NCBI RefSeq assembly: GCF_001636405.1
Contig: NZ_KV440950.1
Coordinates: 4,692,778 to 4,756,777 of the forward strand
DNA length: 64,000 bases
Direction of reading: 5' to 3'
Source: Peribacillus frigoritolerans
GTDB taxonomy: Bacteria; Bacillota; Bacilli; Bacillales; DSM-1321
Shown here one piece after another: positions 18,298 through 27,756 of the stretch (positions within the stretch are counted from its first letter, which is position 1; every line of letters starts with the position of its first letter). Under the pieces are notes generated by a model. That model made no database searches, was not told the origin of the DNA, and was given only the letters and a program-made list of their open reading frames with translations. The translations under genes were made by a program, and so were the position numbers.

Positions 18298-19980
18298 TTA
18301 CTTTAGTTTCTCTTGCTCTTCAAGGTACTGCCTTATTTTTTTCAAATAATCCGGTGCATCCATCTGATCTTTCACGACCAGTTCTATAAGGCAAAGTTTA
18401 TCGGCGTTCATATCTTGGGCATTTGTAATGGCTTCATCCAGTTCACCATTCGTCTCGACTCTTGCTGTGAATGCCTCTTGACCAAATGCTTCAGCCAGTT
18501 TTGTATAATTCCACTTTGGTATCTCGTTGTATTTCTGTTTTTCTATATCGACTTTTACGTTTAAGAATTTTTCTATCGTATAGCCGTTATTGTTGAGGAT
18601 AAACACGATGGGCTTACAGCCGTTTTCCAGCATCGAGCTTATTTCCTGTGCTGTCAGCTGTATCGATCCGTCCCCGGTAAACAAAAGGACACGCCGGTTT
18701 CTATCCGCTATACAAGCACCGAAAGCTGCAGGCGTCGCATAACCAATGCTTTGCCAGCCTCCCTGGGCTATGTAGGTCGCCCCTTTCGGCAATCTGACCT
18801 GTGACATGCCATAAGAGAATGTTCCTGTTTCCGTGACCACAATGTCATTTTCCTTCAACATTTGCTGAATTCGAGGATAATAGGAAGTCGCTTTCAGTGG
18901 TGCTGACGGGTCTTCCACCATTGTGTCATACGGAAACGAGATGTTTCCGACAGATTCTTTCTGACGGTAGCCAATGTCCTGGAGCGCATTTAGTATTTCT
19001 TCCGCCTTGACATTCATATAGCTGGCTTCCCCCACTTTTAATGTGTCAGATTGAATTTCCACCATTTTCAACGGGTTAAGCTTTGCTGTACCTTTGGAAG
19101 TATTGACGTCTGACCAAACAGTACCAACGGCTATGATCAAATCCGCTTCTTCAACAGTCTCAGTTACATCCTTACTTCCGAAAGCTCCGCCGTATACACC
19201 AATATACTGGGGATGACTCTCATCAAACCCGCTTTTACCCTGCATCAGTGAAGCAACTGAAACATTTAACCTCTCAGCGAGCTGCTGTACGGGTTTCTGC
19301 AAGTTATAACGAAGTGTTTTTACGTCCACAAGCAGAACGGCTTTATTTACATGTTCTAACATGCCTTTTATATGCTTCACTGCTGACTGCAAAGCATCGA
19401 CATTCGTTTTTGTCATGTTTTCTGATGTCTTACCGTGAGAAAGCAATGGTTTTTCAACGAGATCGATAGCCACTACCAAATAAACGGGCATTTTCTTTTC
19501 TTTCGCGATTTTGATTGCAGCCGGTATCTCCCTAGCTGCGTTTTCTGGTGTAAGTATTGCTGTATAACCGGTAATATGCTCATAAACCTTACGGAAAACA
19601 TCAAAATCTCCATCCATTAACGTATGGTGGGCAAGCTCCTTTTCCTGCTGCATCATGGTCTTTGGCGAGCCGACAATATGGATGAGCGGCACATTTTCAC
19701 TGTACGCTCCAGCGATTGCATTACATGCGCTCATTTCACCGACACCAAAGGTGGTTATCAGTGCCGACATGCCCTTCACCCGGGCATATGCGTCCGCTGC
19801 GTATCCAGCATTGAGTTCATTTCGTCCATTAATAAACTCAATCCCATCGTAATCTTCCAAAGTATCTAGCAATGAGAAATTATAGTCTCCAGGCACACCA
19901 AAAATCTCTGTAATGCCTTCTGCTTTTAAGCAGTCGTATAAATATTGTCCCAAGGTTGTGTTTTCAGCCAAGTCAATCAC
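18298..19980 (-). CDS. ipdC: Indolepyruvate / alpha-keto acid decarboxylase
   Basis: The 560-residue protein is a full-length thiamine-diphosphate decarboxylase. The N-terminal PYR domain has the conserved glutamate (NGRNELNAGYAADAYAR, Glu55), and the C-terminal PP domain has the ThDP motif starting GDGSIQLTAQE and ending NNNGYT, around residues 430-465. The family includes indolepyruvate, phenylpyruvate and branched-chain keto-acid decarboxylases, which turn transaminated amino acids into aldehydes (Ehrlich-type catabolism; auxin synthesis in plant-associated bacteria). The divergent sigma-54 activator 258 bases away is the likely regulator. Substrate choice cannot be decided by eye. Confidence 0.88.
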   Translation of the reverse strand: MIDLAENTTLGQYLYDCLKAEGITEIFGVPGDYNFSLLDTLEDYDGIEFINGRNELNAGYAADAYARVKGMSALITTFGVGEMSACNAIAGAYSENVPLIHIVGSPKTMMQQEKELAHHTLMDGDFDVFRKVYEHITGYTAILTPENAAREIPAAIKIAKEKKMPVYLVVAIDLVEKPLLSHGKTSENMTKTNVDALQSAVKHIKGMLEHVNKAVLLVDVKTLRYNLQKPVQQLAERLNVSVASLMQGKSGFDESHPQYIGVYGGAFGSKDVTETVEEADLIIAVGTVWSDVNTSKGTAKLNPLKMVEIQSDTLKVGEASYMNVKAEEILNALQDIGYRQKESVGNISFPYDTMVEDPSAPLKATSYYPRIQQMLKENDIVVTETGTFSYGMSQVRLPKGATYIAQGGWQSIGYATPAAFGACIADRNRRVLLFTGDGSIQLTAQEISSMLENGCKPIVFILNNNGYTIEKFLNVKVDIEKQKYNEIPKWNYTKLAEAFGQEAFTARVETNGELDEAITNAQDMNADKLCLIELVVKDQMDAPDYLKKIRQYLEEQEKLK

Positions 19981-20238
19981 TCCTTCAATCGATTACTCTC
20001 TACTTTATTTATACCCAAACATAAGTAGGTTAACCGTATAAGTATCCATTTGCTTTAATGTGGGTGGCGTCTCTATTACTCTAGTTTTAGCTTGATGAAT
20101 GAAGTGAATGAGACTATCCCAGGCAAGATTCATATAAAAAATGATTCAATTCCAAATCAAAATATCTGAAAATTCTTGATTTCGCTTCTGTTTTTGATTT
20201 ATATTTGAATCACCGGCACAGTGATAAGGGGGAAAATG

Positions 20239-21639
20239 ATGAGTGATAACAACGTCAAAAGAGTTTTGGAATGCATTATCAACACATCCAATAATAATAT
20301 TACCGTGACCGATGAAAAAGGATTCATTTTATTCACGAATCCTAATCATTGGTGGATATATGGAATCGAACCAGAACATTACCTTGGAAAATCCGTTTAC
20401 CAGCTCGAAACGGAAGGAATCCTTTCACCTTCGATTTCCGCCATGGTATTGAAAGAGAAAACGCCTATCCAGATCATGCAGCAAACGAAGACGGGAAAAA
20501 TCGTCATGTCGACTGCCTATCCCATCTTTGATGATGATGGTGAATTGATTCGTGTCGTCAGCTATGCCCAAGATCAAACTGAAATCAGGAACCTCCAGGA
20601 TCAGTACGGTCAATTGGAGAAAAAGATTCAAGAATACCAATCGGAGGTCGAGGAACTAAGGGAACAGGAGGAGTTGATCTATCGCAGCAAGGAAATGCGA
20701 CAAATCGCCAAAACGATACACCGTGTTTCCAAAACGGATGCGACAGTCATGCTTCTTGGGGAATCCGGTGTGGGAAAGAGCGTATTCGCCCGCCGGCTGC
20801 ACAATCAGAGTTACCGCAGTAAAGAGCCATTCATCGAAGTCAACTGCAGTACCATCCCAGAAAGTCTCTTTGAATCCGAAATGTTTGGATATGAAGCGGG
20901 ATCCTTCACCGGAGCGCAGAAACAGGGGAAGCAAGGGCTGATCGAACAAGCAGATAACGGAACCTTATTTCTGGATGAAATCGGGGAGCTTCCCCTCGAT
21001 ATGCAAGTGAAGTTATTAAATGTCCTGCAAGAGAAGACCTTTAAAAGAGTCGGAGGAAAAAAAGAGCATAAGATTGATTTCCGGCTTGTGACGGCAACCA
21101 ATCAAAACCTTGAGGAAATGGTGGAGAAGGGAACATTCAGGCTCGATTTGTATTATCGCTTAAATGTGATTCCCATCCAAATACCGCCGCTACGCGAAAG
21201 AAAAGAAGACATTGCCATCTTAATCAATCATAATCTCGAAATCATCAATAAGAAATACAAGTCGGATAAGAAATTGCACCCTTCCACTTACGAAATACTG
21301 ATTCAGCATAAATGGTCAGGAAACGTGCGTGAATTGGAAAACCTGATTGAACGGCTCATTTTGACCTCGGAAGACTCCATCATTTTCCCAGGCTTTCTCC
21401 CCTCCCATTTCCATGGACAAGAATCTTTGGAGAAAATGGATGATACCCTAATGATCGACAATATGATGGTTGATGATAGTGATCTCAATACCGCTCTCGA
21501 ACAAGTCGAAAAATGGATGTTGATGAAAGCGAGTAAACAATGCAAGTCCACATATGAAATGGCTAAATTCTTAGGTATCAGCCAGCCATCCGTCGTCAGG
21601 AAAATGAAGAAATATAAAGATCATCTGCCCATTAAATAA
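20239..21639 (+). CDS. Sigma-54-dependent activator, PAS-AAA+-Fis HTH
   Basis: The 466-residue protein has an N-terminal PAS domain (about 8-115), a coiled-coil linker (about 118-150), a sigma-54 AAA+ domain (about 160-385) with Walker A GESGVGKS and the sigma-54 contact loop reading GSFTGA rather than the usual GAFTGA, and a C-terminal helix-turn-helix (about 425-466). It should activate SigL promoters in response to a ligand. I start it at 20239, six bases after AAGGGGG; an ATG 3 bases earlier is also possible. It diverges from the keto-acid decarboxylase gene, its probable target, but no clear -24/-12 element was found between them. Confidence 0.9.
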   Translation: MSDNNVKRVLECIINTSNNNITVTDEKGFILFTNPNHWWIYGIEPEHYLGKSVYQLETEGILSPSISAMVLKEKTPIQIMQQTKTGKIVMSTAYPIFDDDGELIRVVSYAQDQTEIRNLQDQYGQLEKKIQEYQSEVEELREQEELIYRSKEMRQIAKTIHRVSKTDATVMLLGESGVGKSVFARRLHNQSYRSKEPFIEVNCSTIPESLFESEMFGYEAGSFTGAQKQGKQGLIEQADNGTLFLDEIGELPLDMQVKLLNVLQEKTFKRVGGKKEHKIDFRLVTATNQNLEEMVEKGTFRLDLYYRLNVIPIQIPPLRERKEDIAILINHNLEIINKKYKSDKKLHPSTYEILIQHKWSGNVRELENLIERLILTSEDSIIFPGFLPSHFHGQESLEKMDDTLMIDNMMVDDSDLNTALEQVEKWMLMKASKQCKSTYEMAKFLGISQPSVVRKMKKYKDHLPIK

Positions 21640-21723
21640 CAGCGGAATAGAAGAAAGTTTCAATGCAGTATCCACTTTTTTACCGTATAAAAAGGAGACC
21701 AGCGTATCGAGGTCTCCTTTTTC

Positions 21724-22770
21724 TTACTTATTTGACACGCCCGCAGATTCAAATGTTGCCATTTCTTTAATGACCAATGTCGCTGCCTTGAGAATGGGGT
21801 ATGACAGGGCAGCCCCTGTTCCTTCCCCGATTCTCATTCCCAGGTCGAGGATCGGTTCCTTGCCTAGCAGTTCTATGGCCGCTCTATGACCAGGTTCTGC
21901 AGATCGATGTCCAACAAACATATAATCGGCTGCACGTCCGGAAATCAGGTTTGCCAATACAGCAGCCGTTGTTGTAATGAAACCATCAACAAGAATGGGT
22001 ATACGGTTATTCGCTGCAGCAAGCATGGCCCCTGCCATACCTGCAATTTCGAATCCACCGATATTCATCAAAATGTTGATTGGATCATCAGGATTAGGAT
22101 TTCTTAATGAAATCGCTTCTTCAATTATTCTTCGCTTATGTAAAATGCCTTCTGACTTCAATCCTGTTCCCTGCCCCACTAGTGATTCGACGCTTTTCCC
22201 GCTTATGATGGAGATGATGGCGGTACTGGATGTCGTATTTCCGATTCCCATTTCACCAAGAATCAGGCAGTTCACCCCACGGGCAATCATTTTCTCTGCA
22301 CGGTCATACCCAATGTCAAGCGCTTGATTTACTTCTTCCTTTGTCATAGCCTCTTCCTTATAAAAGTTTCTAGTTCCATTACGGACTTTTCTGGAAGTTA
22401 ACCCCGGTGCTTCGATATCTGCATCGATCCCTATATCGACAATGTCCAAGTAAGCATCTATCGCACGGCTTAATACATTGATGGCAGCACCGTCATTCAG
22501 GAAATTAAGTGCCATTTGTTCCGTCACTTCTTTTGGATACGCGGAAATCCCTTCTTCCGTAATTCCATGGTCGGCTGCAAACACGATCACCCCCGGTTTC
22601 GAAATGTCCGGAAACGCCTCCCCTGTCATCTTGGCCAGTTCAATTATCCATTCTTCCAGCCGTCCAAAGCTTCCCTGAGGAACCGTCAGCGAATCGACAT
22701 GTCCTTTAACCTGACGTCCCATTTCTTCATCCAGCATCGGGATGGAAATGGCAGATAAACCATTCTTCAT
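21724..22770 (-). CDS. cobT: Nicotinate-nucleotide--dimethylbenzimidazole phosphoribosyltransferase
   Basis: The 348-residue enzyme matches CobT, which makes alpha-ribazole phosphate for the lower ligand of cobalamin. Family landmarks are FAADHGITEEGISAYPKEVT near residue 65, GEMGIGNTTSSTA near 170, and RIGEGTGAALSYP near 315, whose Glu is the catalytic base. The start is the ATG at 22770, preceded by GGGGG; five codons upstream lack such a site. It stands alone with no other cob gene and no cobalamin riboswitch visible, which suggests a salvage role. Confidence 0.94.
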   Translation of the reverse strand: MKNGLSAISIPMLDEEMGRQVKGHVDSLTVPQGSFGRLEEWIIELAKMTGEAFPDISKPGVIVFAADHGITEEGISAYPKEVTEQMALNFLNDGAAINVLSRAIDAYLDIVDIGIDADIEAPGLTSRKVRNGTRNFYKEEAMTKEEVNQALDIGYDRAEKMIARGVNCLILGEMGIGNTTSSTAIISIISGKSVESLVGQGTGLKSEGILHKRRIIEEAISLRNPNPDDPINILMNIGGFEIAGMAGAMLAAANNRIPILVDGFITTTAAVLANLISGRAADYMFVGHRSAEPGHRAAIELLGKEPILDLGMRIGEGTGAALSYPILKAATLVIKEMATFESAGVSNK

Positions 22771-22789
22771 ATTAATCCCCCACAATCCA

Positions 22790-22819
22790 AAATAAAAACC
22801 TTACCAATAGGAAAAGGTT
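22790..22819 (-). terminator. Terminator of the signal peptidase gene
   Basis: AACCTT pairs with AAGGTT; read leftwards it is followed by TTTATTTT. Confidence 0.6.
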
Positions 22820-22899
22820 CTTATCCATCATCTGCTATAAATACAACTTAGTCCATATCATTATCATCCAGGCTTTCACTTGAATTCACTATTATCCTT

Positions 22900-23445
22900 T
22901 CACTTCGGCACTCCCATTTCATTTAAAGGGTAGATGCGAAATTTCACTTTGCCCACAAGTGATTTTTCAGAAATAAAACCAAATCTTCTTCCATCCCAAC
23001 TATTCCTTCGATTATCCCCCATGACAAATAAATGACCGACAGGTACCTTGGATTTCCCGAGTAAATCACTTAGGGTGAAATTCTCCGTCAGATTCTCTTC
23101 TGGTGGAATTTCCCCTTTTTTTGTATTCAAATATGGTTCTGTATACTTTTTCCCATTGATATATAAGACATCATCTTTCATTTCGACGCTGTCCCCTGGT
23201 AAACCGATCACCCTTTTTATATAATTCTCTTCCGCGTCCGGAGCATAAAATACCACCATATCGAAGCGCTCTGGCTTTCCGATTTTAGCTACCACGATCC
23301 GGTCATCATTTTCATAAGTCGGCTCCATTGATTCACCTTTTACCGTGACTGGCGTAAATAAAAACTGTTGGCAAATGAACACGATCATTAAAGCGAATAA
23401 GATAGCTTTCAACCACGAGAACACTTCACTTTTCATATTCTTCAC
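22900..23445 (-). CDS. sipS: Signal peptidase I
   Basis: The 181-residue enzyme is typical of Bacillus type I signal peptidases (SipS 184 residues): one N-terminal membrane anchor (about 10-30), then an extracellular catalytic domain. The catalytic Ser39 is in GESMEPT and Lys77 in NYIKRVIGLPGD, with the MGDNRRNSWDGR box near 150. It removes signal peptides from secreted preproteins. I start it at the GTG at 23445, just after GGGAGGGAG; the frame runs 13 codons further upstream without signals. Which of the several Bacillus Sip paralogues it corresponds to is uncertain. Confidence 0.93.
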   Translation of the reverse strand: MKNMKSEVFSWLKAILFALMIVFICQQFLFTPVTVKGESMEPTYENDDRIVVAKIGKPERFDMVVFYAPDAEENYIKRVIGLPGDSVEMKDDVLYINGKKYTEPYLNTKKGEIPPEENLTENFTLSDLLGKSKVPVGHLFVMGDNRRNSWDGRRFGFISEKSLVGKVKFRIYPLNEMGVPK

Positions 23446-23654
23446 ACGGACTCCCTCCCATCCATTGTCAACGGCTAAACCCACGATAATTGCTGTATTT
23501 TGGCTAGCAGCGCCAAAAAGAATTCATTAGCTTAATTTGCCGGTCGGTGATTTTTAGAGGAGACATTCCAAAGAAATATCTGGAAAAATTGTAACACATT
23601 CATTTATTGCTCGCGAGAATAAATGATTTTTCAGAGCCAATCTCAAACCATGAG

Positions 23655-23684
23655 AAAAAGGATAGCGATTTTAGCTATCCTTTT
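23655..23684 (-). terminator. Terminator of the nitroreductase gene
   Basis: AAAAGGATAGC pairs with GCTATCCTTTT; it can work in both directions and lies 14 bases past the nitroreductase stop. Confidence 0.85.
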
Positions 23685-23697
23685 CTTAGTTTGTTCC

Positions 23698-24405
23698 TCA
23701 GAATTTATTCCAAGTCAATATAGTATCGAGTGGCAAACGGACTTTTTCAAAGCCTGCTTTAGTTCCTTTTCCAAGGGAAATCAACATGACAGGTTTGAAG
23801 TTTTCCGGTACATTGAACGCATCCACAAATTTGGCTTCATCGAACCCTCCCATTGGGACTGTATCGTATCCTTTTGCTTTTGCAGCCAACATGATCTGCA
23901 TGGAAACCAAGCCACCGTCAATCATGGCTACGCTTAAAGCCTTCTCAGCGGAAAAGTTGCCGTAATTATGCAGAATAGAGGCTACATATGGCTCTTTGAT
24001 TTCATTCTTCATGATCCCTTTATTGACTAATTCACCATAAATCCGTTCTGCATTTTTGTAACCTTCTATATCAGCTAAAACGGCAATGACAGCAGATGCA
24101 TCGACGATTTGTTGTTGGTTATTTGCGATGGGTAGCAATTCTTGTTGGGTTTGCTTATCTTGAATCACAAGGAATCTCCATGGCTGTAAGTTGGAAGAAG
24201 AAGGCGCTTGAATCGCAATCTCCAGGATTTCACGAATTTCCTCTTCAGTCATCACGTATTCAGCATCGTACTGGCGAACAGATCTCCGTTCTTTTGCTAC
24301 CGTAGTGAAATCCGTATCATTAAGGACTTTCGGCTTTTCAAGCGGTACATTCAATTCTTTAGCTTTATTCAGGTACTCTTCTTTACTCATTATATTTTTT
24401 GTCAT
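23698..24405 (-). CDS. NAD(P)H-dependent nitroreductase family flavoprotein
   Basis: The 235-residue protein has the nitroreductase fold pattern: an N-terminal FMN-binding RRSVRQYD segment (about 38-45), AIQAPSSSNLQPWRFLV near 65-81, and a C-terminal GGFDEAKF/SLGKGTKAG region. Relatives reduce quinones and nitroaromatics and protect against electrophiles. The start at 24405 follows GGAGG; the upstream 23 codons overlap the promoter. It is transcribed from a promoter covered by a 9-bp inverted repeat and preceded by an Rrf2 regulator gene. Confidence 0.88.
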   Translation of the reverse strand: MTKNIMSKEEYLNKAKELNVPLEKPKVLNDTDFTTVAKERRSVRQYDAEYVMTEEEIREILEIAIQAPSSSNLQPWRFLVIQDKQTQQELLPIANNQQQIVDASAVIAVLADIEGYKNAERIYGELVNKGIMKNEIKEPYVASILHNYGNFSAEKALSVAMIDGGLVSMQIMLAAKAKGYDTVPMGGFDEAKFVDAFNVPENFKPVMLISLGKGTKAGFEKVRLPLDTILTWNKF

Positions 24406-24440
24406 TGATAATGACCTCCATTTAACTGTAATTATTATAG

Positions 24441-24474
24441 GAACAGTATATAACACATACTGTTCTTTTGTCAA
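24441..24474 (-). promoter_or_regulatory. Nitroreductase promoter with overlapping inverted-repeat operator
   Basis: On the minus strand TTGACA (24474-24469) and TATACT (24450-24445) are 18 bases apart. GAACAGTAT (24441-24449) and ATACTGTTC (24457-24465) form a perfect 9-bp inverted repeat with a 7-base gap lying over the spacer and -10. ACTGTA and TACAGT half sites flank it. This is a repressor site, most simply for the adjacent Rrf2 protein. Confidence 0.75.
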
Positions 24475-24486
24475 ATACAGTTTAAG

Positions 24487-24514
24487 AAAAACGAAACCCT
24501 TGCGGTTTCGTTTT
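24487..24514 (-). terminator. Terminator between the Rrf2 gene and the nitroreductase
   Basis: AACGAAACC pairs with GGTTTCGTT around CTTGC, with AT-rich flanks on both sides. It separates the two minus-strand genes, so the nitroreductase relies on its own promoter. Confidence 0.75.
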
Positions 24515-24519
24515 TCACA

Positions 24520-24936
24520 TCAAGATTTTGATAGTAAATCAGCAATCGTCTTTTGTTCCAAGCCTTGTATAATCCAGCTCTCCATCTCGTTTTTCAAGCC
24601 GCATAAAGCTTCGCGAGAAGATGGTTGAAAGCATTTTTTAGCATTCACATCAAGAAAGCCTTTTGAAAAAGGTTCGGATTTAATTGCAGAGTATATATCT
24701 GCAAGAATGATTTGTTCGGGATTTTTGGCAAGTGAATATCCCCCATCTCTTCCTTCCTTCGCTTGAATCAGCCCTGCCTTCACTAAATTACTTAATATTT
24801 TTCTAAGAAAACCTGACTCCGAATCAAGCTTAACGGCCAATTTATTACTATTGCATAATCCATCATGTTCAGCAAGTACAAGCAGGGCTTGTACTGCAAG
24901 ACTAAACCACATTATACTGGAAACCTTTTCTGCCAT
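24520..24936 (-). CDS. Rrf2 family transcriptional regulator
   Basis: The 138-residue protein has the Rrf2 winged helix-turn-helix at its N-terminus (SSIMWFSLAVQALLVLAEHDG then NSNKLAVKLDSESGFLRKIL) and GRDGGYSLAKNPEQI, the wing signature, near residue 75. Three cysteines are present (about 27, 107 and 118) but not in the C-x5-C-x5-C layout of Fe-S sensors, so thiol-based sensing, as suggested for YwnA-like relatives, is possible. The ATG at 24936 follows AGAGGTG. The palindrome before the next gene is its likely site. Confidence 0.88.
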   Translation of the reverse strand: MAEKVSSIMWFSLAVQALLVLAEHDGLCNSNKLAVKLDSESGFLRKILSNLVKAGLIQAKEGRDGGYSLAKNPEQIILADIYSAIKSEPFSKGFLDVNAKKCFQPSSREALCGLKNEMESWIIQGLEQKTIADLLSKS

Positions 24937-25256
24937 TTCTTTCACCTCTCTCCTCTACTTTAAACTATTTTTCATTGAATATACAACGTTACATCGAACA
25001 ATCCTGCCTAAAAACCTCCTTATAAAACCATCCATCAGGGAAAGCTTGCAGCCCTTTTTGTTTCATAGCAGTGAAAGTAATGGAGAACACAAAAAGAATG
25101 GATATATTAGCATCCCACTTGGCCTATTTTATATAGTTTTACATTAAATGCATTTCACCATTTCCAAAAAATAAATTGACAAAATTCTTGTCTTACAAAT
25201 TATATGTTTTGGAATATGGTAAACTTACTTAATAGAATGGATGAGGAAGTGGATGA
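24937..25256. other. Divergent intergenic region
   Basis: Between the Rrf2 gene and the BASS transporter. Contains the transporter promoter at 25176-25205; no gene is seen. Confidence 0.5.
25176..25205 (+). promoter_or_regulatory. Candidate promoter of the BASS transporter
   Basis: TTGACA (25176-25181) and TTATAT (25200-25205) are separated by 18 bases, about 50 bases before the start codon. Confidence 0.55.
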
Positions 25257-26225
25257 ATGATGCTGAAAACAATAAATGAACAACTCGATAAAATCATGCC
25301 TCTCATCACGCCGATTAGCGTGATTATTGGGGTATTATTGTCCGAACATCTAATGGATTATACCTTTCTTGTTCCATGGATATTTGCCTTCATTACATTT
25401 TCCGGGAGTTTAGGCTCTAACTTTAAATCCCTGCAACAGGCAGTCACCCACCCTTTACCCGTTTTCATCGTATTGATCATCCTTCATATGCTTATGCCAA
25501 TTTGGGCTTTTGGTCTCGGTCATTTAGTGTTTCATGGTGATGCTTTCACAATTACCGGCCTAGTCCTCGCTGTAGTGATTCCAACCGGTGTCACCAGTAT
25601 GATCTGGGTATCCATTTATAAGGGTAATGCCATACTTGCCCTAACCATCATCTTAATCGACACCCTACTCTCGCCATTCATCGTCCCATACAGCATTTCC
25701 CTTTTCGGAGGCGGTTCGATCGAAATGGATTTGGGGTCGATAGTGGAAGGATTAATCGGAATGGTCGTTCTTCCCTCCATGCTTGCCATGTTCTTGAATC
25801 AGGCTACAAAAGGAAAGATACAAAATACACTATCTCCCCGATTAGCTCCATTCTCCAAGATAAGCGTTGGAATCGTAGTCATATTGAACAGTTCAAAAAT
25901 CGCGCCTTACTTAACCCATTTCGATAAGAAAATAATGATCATGGCCTTCTTGGTTTTGTTCATAGCCGCTTCAGGCTATGCCCTTTCTTGGATGGTCGGT
26001 GCATGTTTAAGATGGGAAAAGGCGGATATCATCACCTTGACATTTACAGGCGGTATGCGAAACATCAGTGCTGGAGCCGTTCTTGCAACCACCTATTTCC
26101 CTGCTGCCGTTGCGGTACCCGTTGTACTTGGCATGCTGTTTCAACAAATGCTTGCCTCCTTTTTTGGGTATGTCATGGAAAGACATTTTCATCGTGGTGT
26201 AATTGAAGGGCCATCCGCCGAATGA
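25257..26225 (+). CDS. BASS family transporter (bile acid:Na+ symporter-like)
   Basis: The 322-residue protein has about nine to ten membrane helices and the BASS pattern, including FITFSGSLGSNFKSLQQ near residue 45, VIPTGVTSMIW near 110 and the crossing-helix segment FTGGMRNISAGAVLA near 262. Bacterial members import organic anions such as pantoate, pyruvate or keto acids with sodium, or act on arsenite, so the substrate is open. The gene begins with two ATG codons; AGGAAG precedes them. It is monocistronic. No neighbouring metabolic gene gives a firm clue. Confidence 0.85.
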   Translation: MMLKTINEQLDKIMPLITPISVIIGVLLSEHLMDYTFLVPWIFAFITFSGSLGSNFKSLQQAVTHPLPVFIVLIILHMLMPIWAFGLGHLVFHGDAFTITGLVLAVVIPTGVTSMIWVSIYKGNAILALTIILIDTLLSPFIVPYSISLFGGGSIEMDLGSIVEGLIGMVVLPSMLAMFLNQATKGKIQNTLSPRLAPFSKISVGIVVILNSSKIAPYLTHFDKKIMIMAFLVLFIAASGYALSWMVGACLRWEKADIITLTFTGGMRNISAGAVLATTYFPAAVAVPVVLGMLFQQMLASFFGYVMERHFHRGVIEGPSAE

Positions 26226-26332
26226 TTATTTCCCAAGCATCCTTTTTCCCTTTCAATTACATTCCAATTATAATAGGTAAGTGGAACACATTTACATGAT
26301 TATCCATTATAAAATCATTGGAGGTATTGGAG

Positions 26333-26878
26333 ATGAAAGTTGTTGCCATAGTGGGAAGTATCCGTAAAGAGTCATACAACCTTAAGCTAGCCAAATATAT
26401 TCAAACTAAATATCAAGATCGTTTTGAACTCGAAATCTTGAACATTCGGGATTTACCTTTTTATGATCAAGATATTGAAAATGATCCTCCATTGGTTGTA
26501 AAAGAATTTAAAAGCAAAGTGGCTGAAGCAGATGCAGTCTTGTGGGTAACACCTGAATACAACGGGACGATTCCAGGTGTATTGGGCAATGCAATTGATT
26601 GGTTATCACGTGTCGATAAAGTCTTGATCGGCAAACCATCATGGATCATGGGTGCGTCTATGGGGCAATTAGGGACGGTAAAAGCTCAATTGCATTTGCG
26701 TGAAATCTTATTCGCAATAGGCATCTCCTCCCCACTCCTTCCTGGGAATGAAGTATATGTTGGTGCAGTGCATGACAAAATCGATAACGAAGGCAGCCTT
26801 ATACATGAGCCGACTGTCCAGTTTATCGATACGGTCATCGATAATTTCATTAGCTGGTATAATCATCATACTCGTTAA
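26333..26878 (+). CDS. NADPH-dependent FMN reductase (flavodoxin-like)
   Basis: The 181-residue protein has a flavodoxin-like fold: VGSIRKESYNLKLAKYI near residues 7-23 binds the FMN phosphate and TPEYNGTIPGVLGNAIDWLSR near 74-94 contacts the flavin. Relatives include azoreductase YhdA and ArsH-type quinone reductases. The start at 26333 follows GGAGGTATTGGAG; five codons upstream overlap that site. A strong hairpin follows the stop. Confidence 0.9.
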   Translation: MKVVAIVGSIRKESYNLKLAKYIQTKYQDRFELEILNIRDLPFYDQDIENDPPLVVKEFKSKVAEADAVLWVTPEYNGTIPGVLGNAIDWLSRVDKVLIGKPSWIMGASMGQLGTVKAQLHLREILFAIGISSPLLPGNEVYVGAVHDKIDNEGSLIHEPTVQFIDTVIDNFISWYNHHTR

Positions 26879-26887
26879 TGCTTTACA

Positions 26888-26926
26888 CAAGAATCCCAGT
26901 AGGCTTGATCCTGCTGGGATTCTTGT
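26888..26926 (+). terminator. Bidirectional terminator between FMN reductase and gdh
   Basis: AAGAATCCCAGTAGG pairs with CCTGCTGGGATTCTT. It serves both converging genes. Confidence 0.85.
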
Positions 26927-26955
26927 TGCATCATATAAGAGGAATTAATCAAAAC

Positions 26956-27756
<801 letters not shown>

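Noticed and set aside
19981-20238. A -24/-12 sigma-54 promoter expected for the decarboxylase gene
   Set aside because: Every GG on the minus strand was checked for a GC 10 bases on; none fits, so no site is annotated.
22771-22899. Cobalamin riboswitch before cobT
   Set aside because: The gap is only about 130 bases, holds the signal peptidase terminator and lacks the conserved B12-box.
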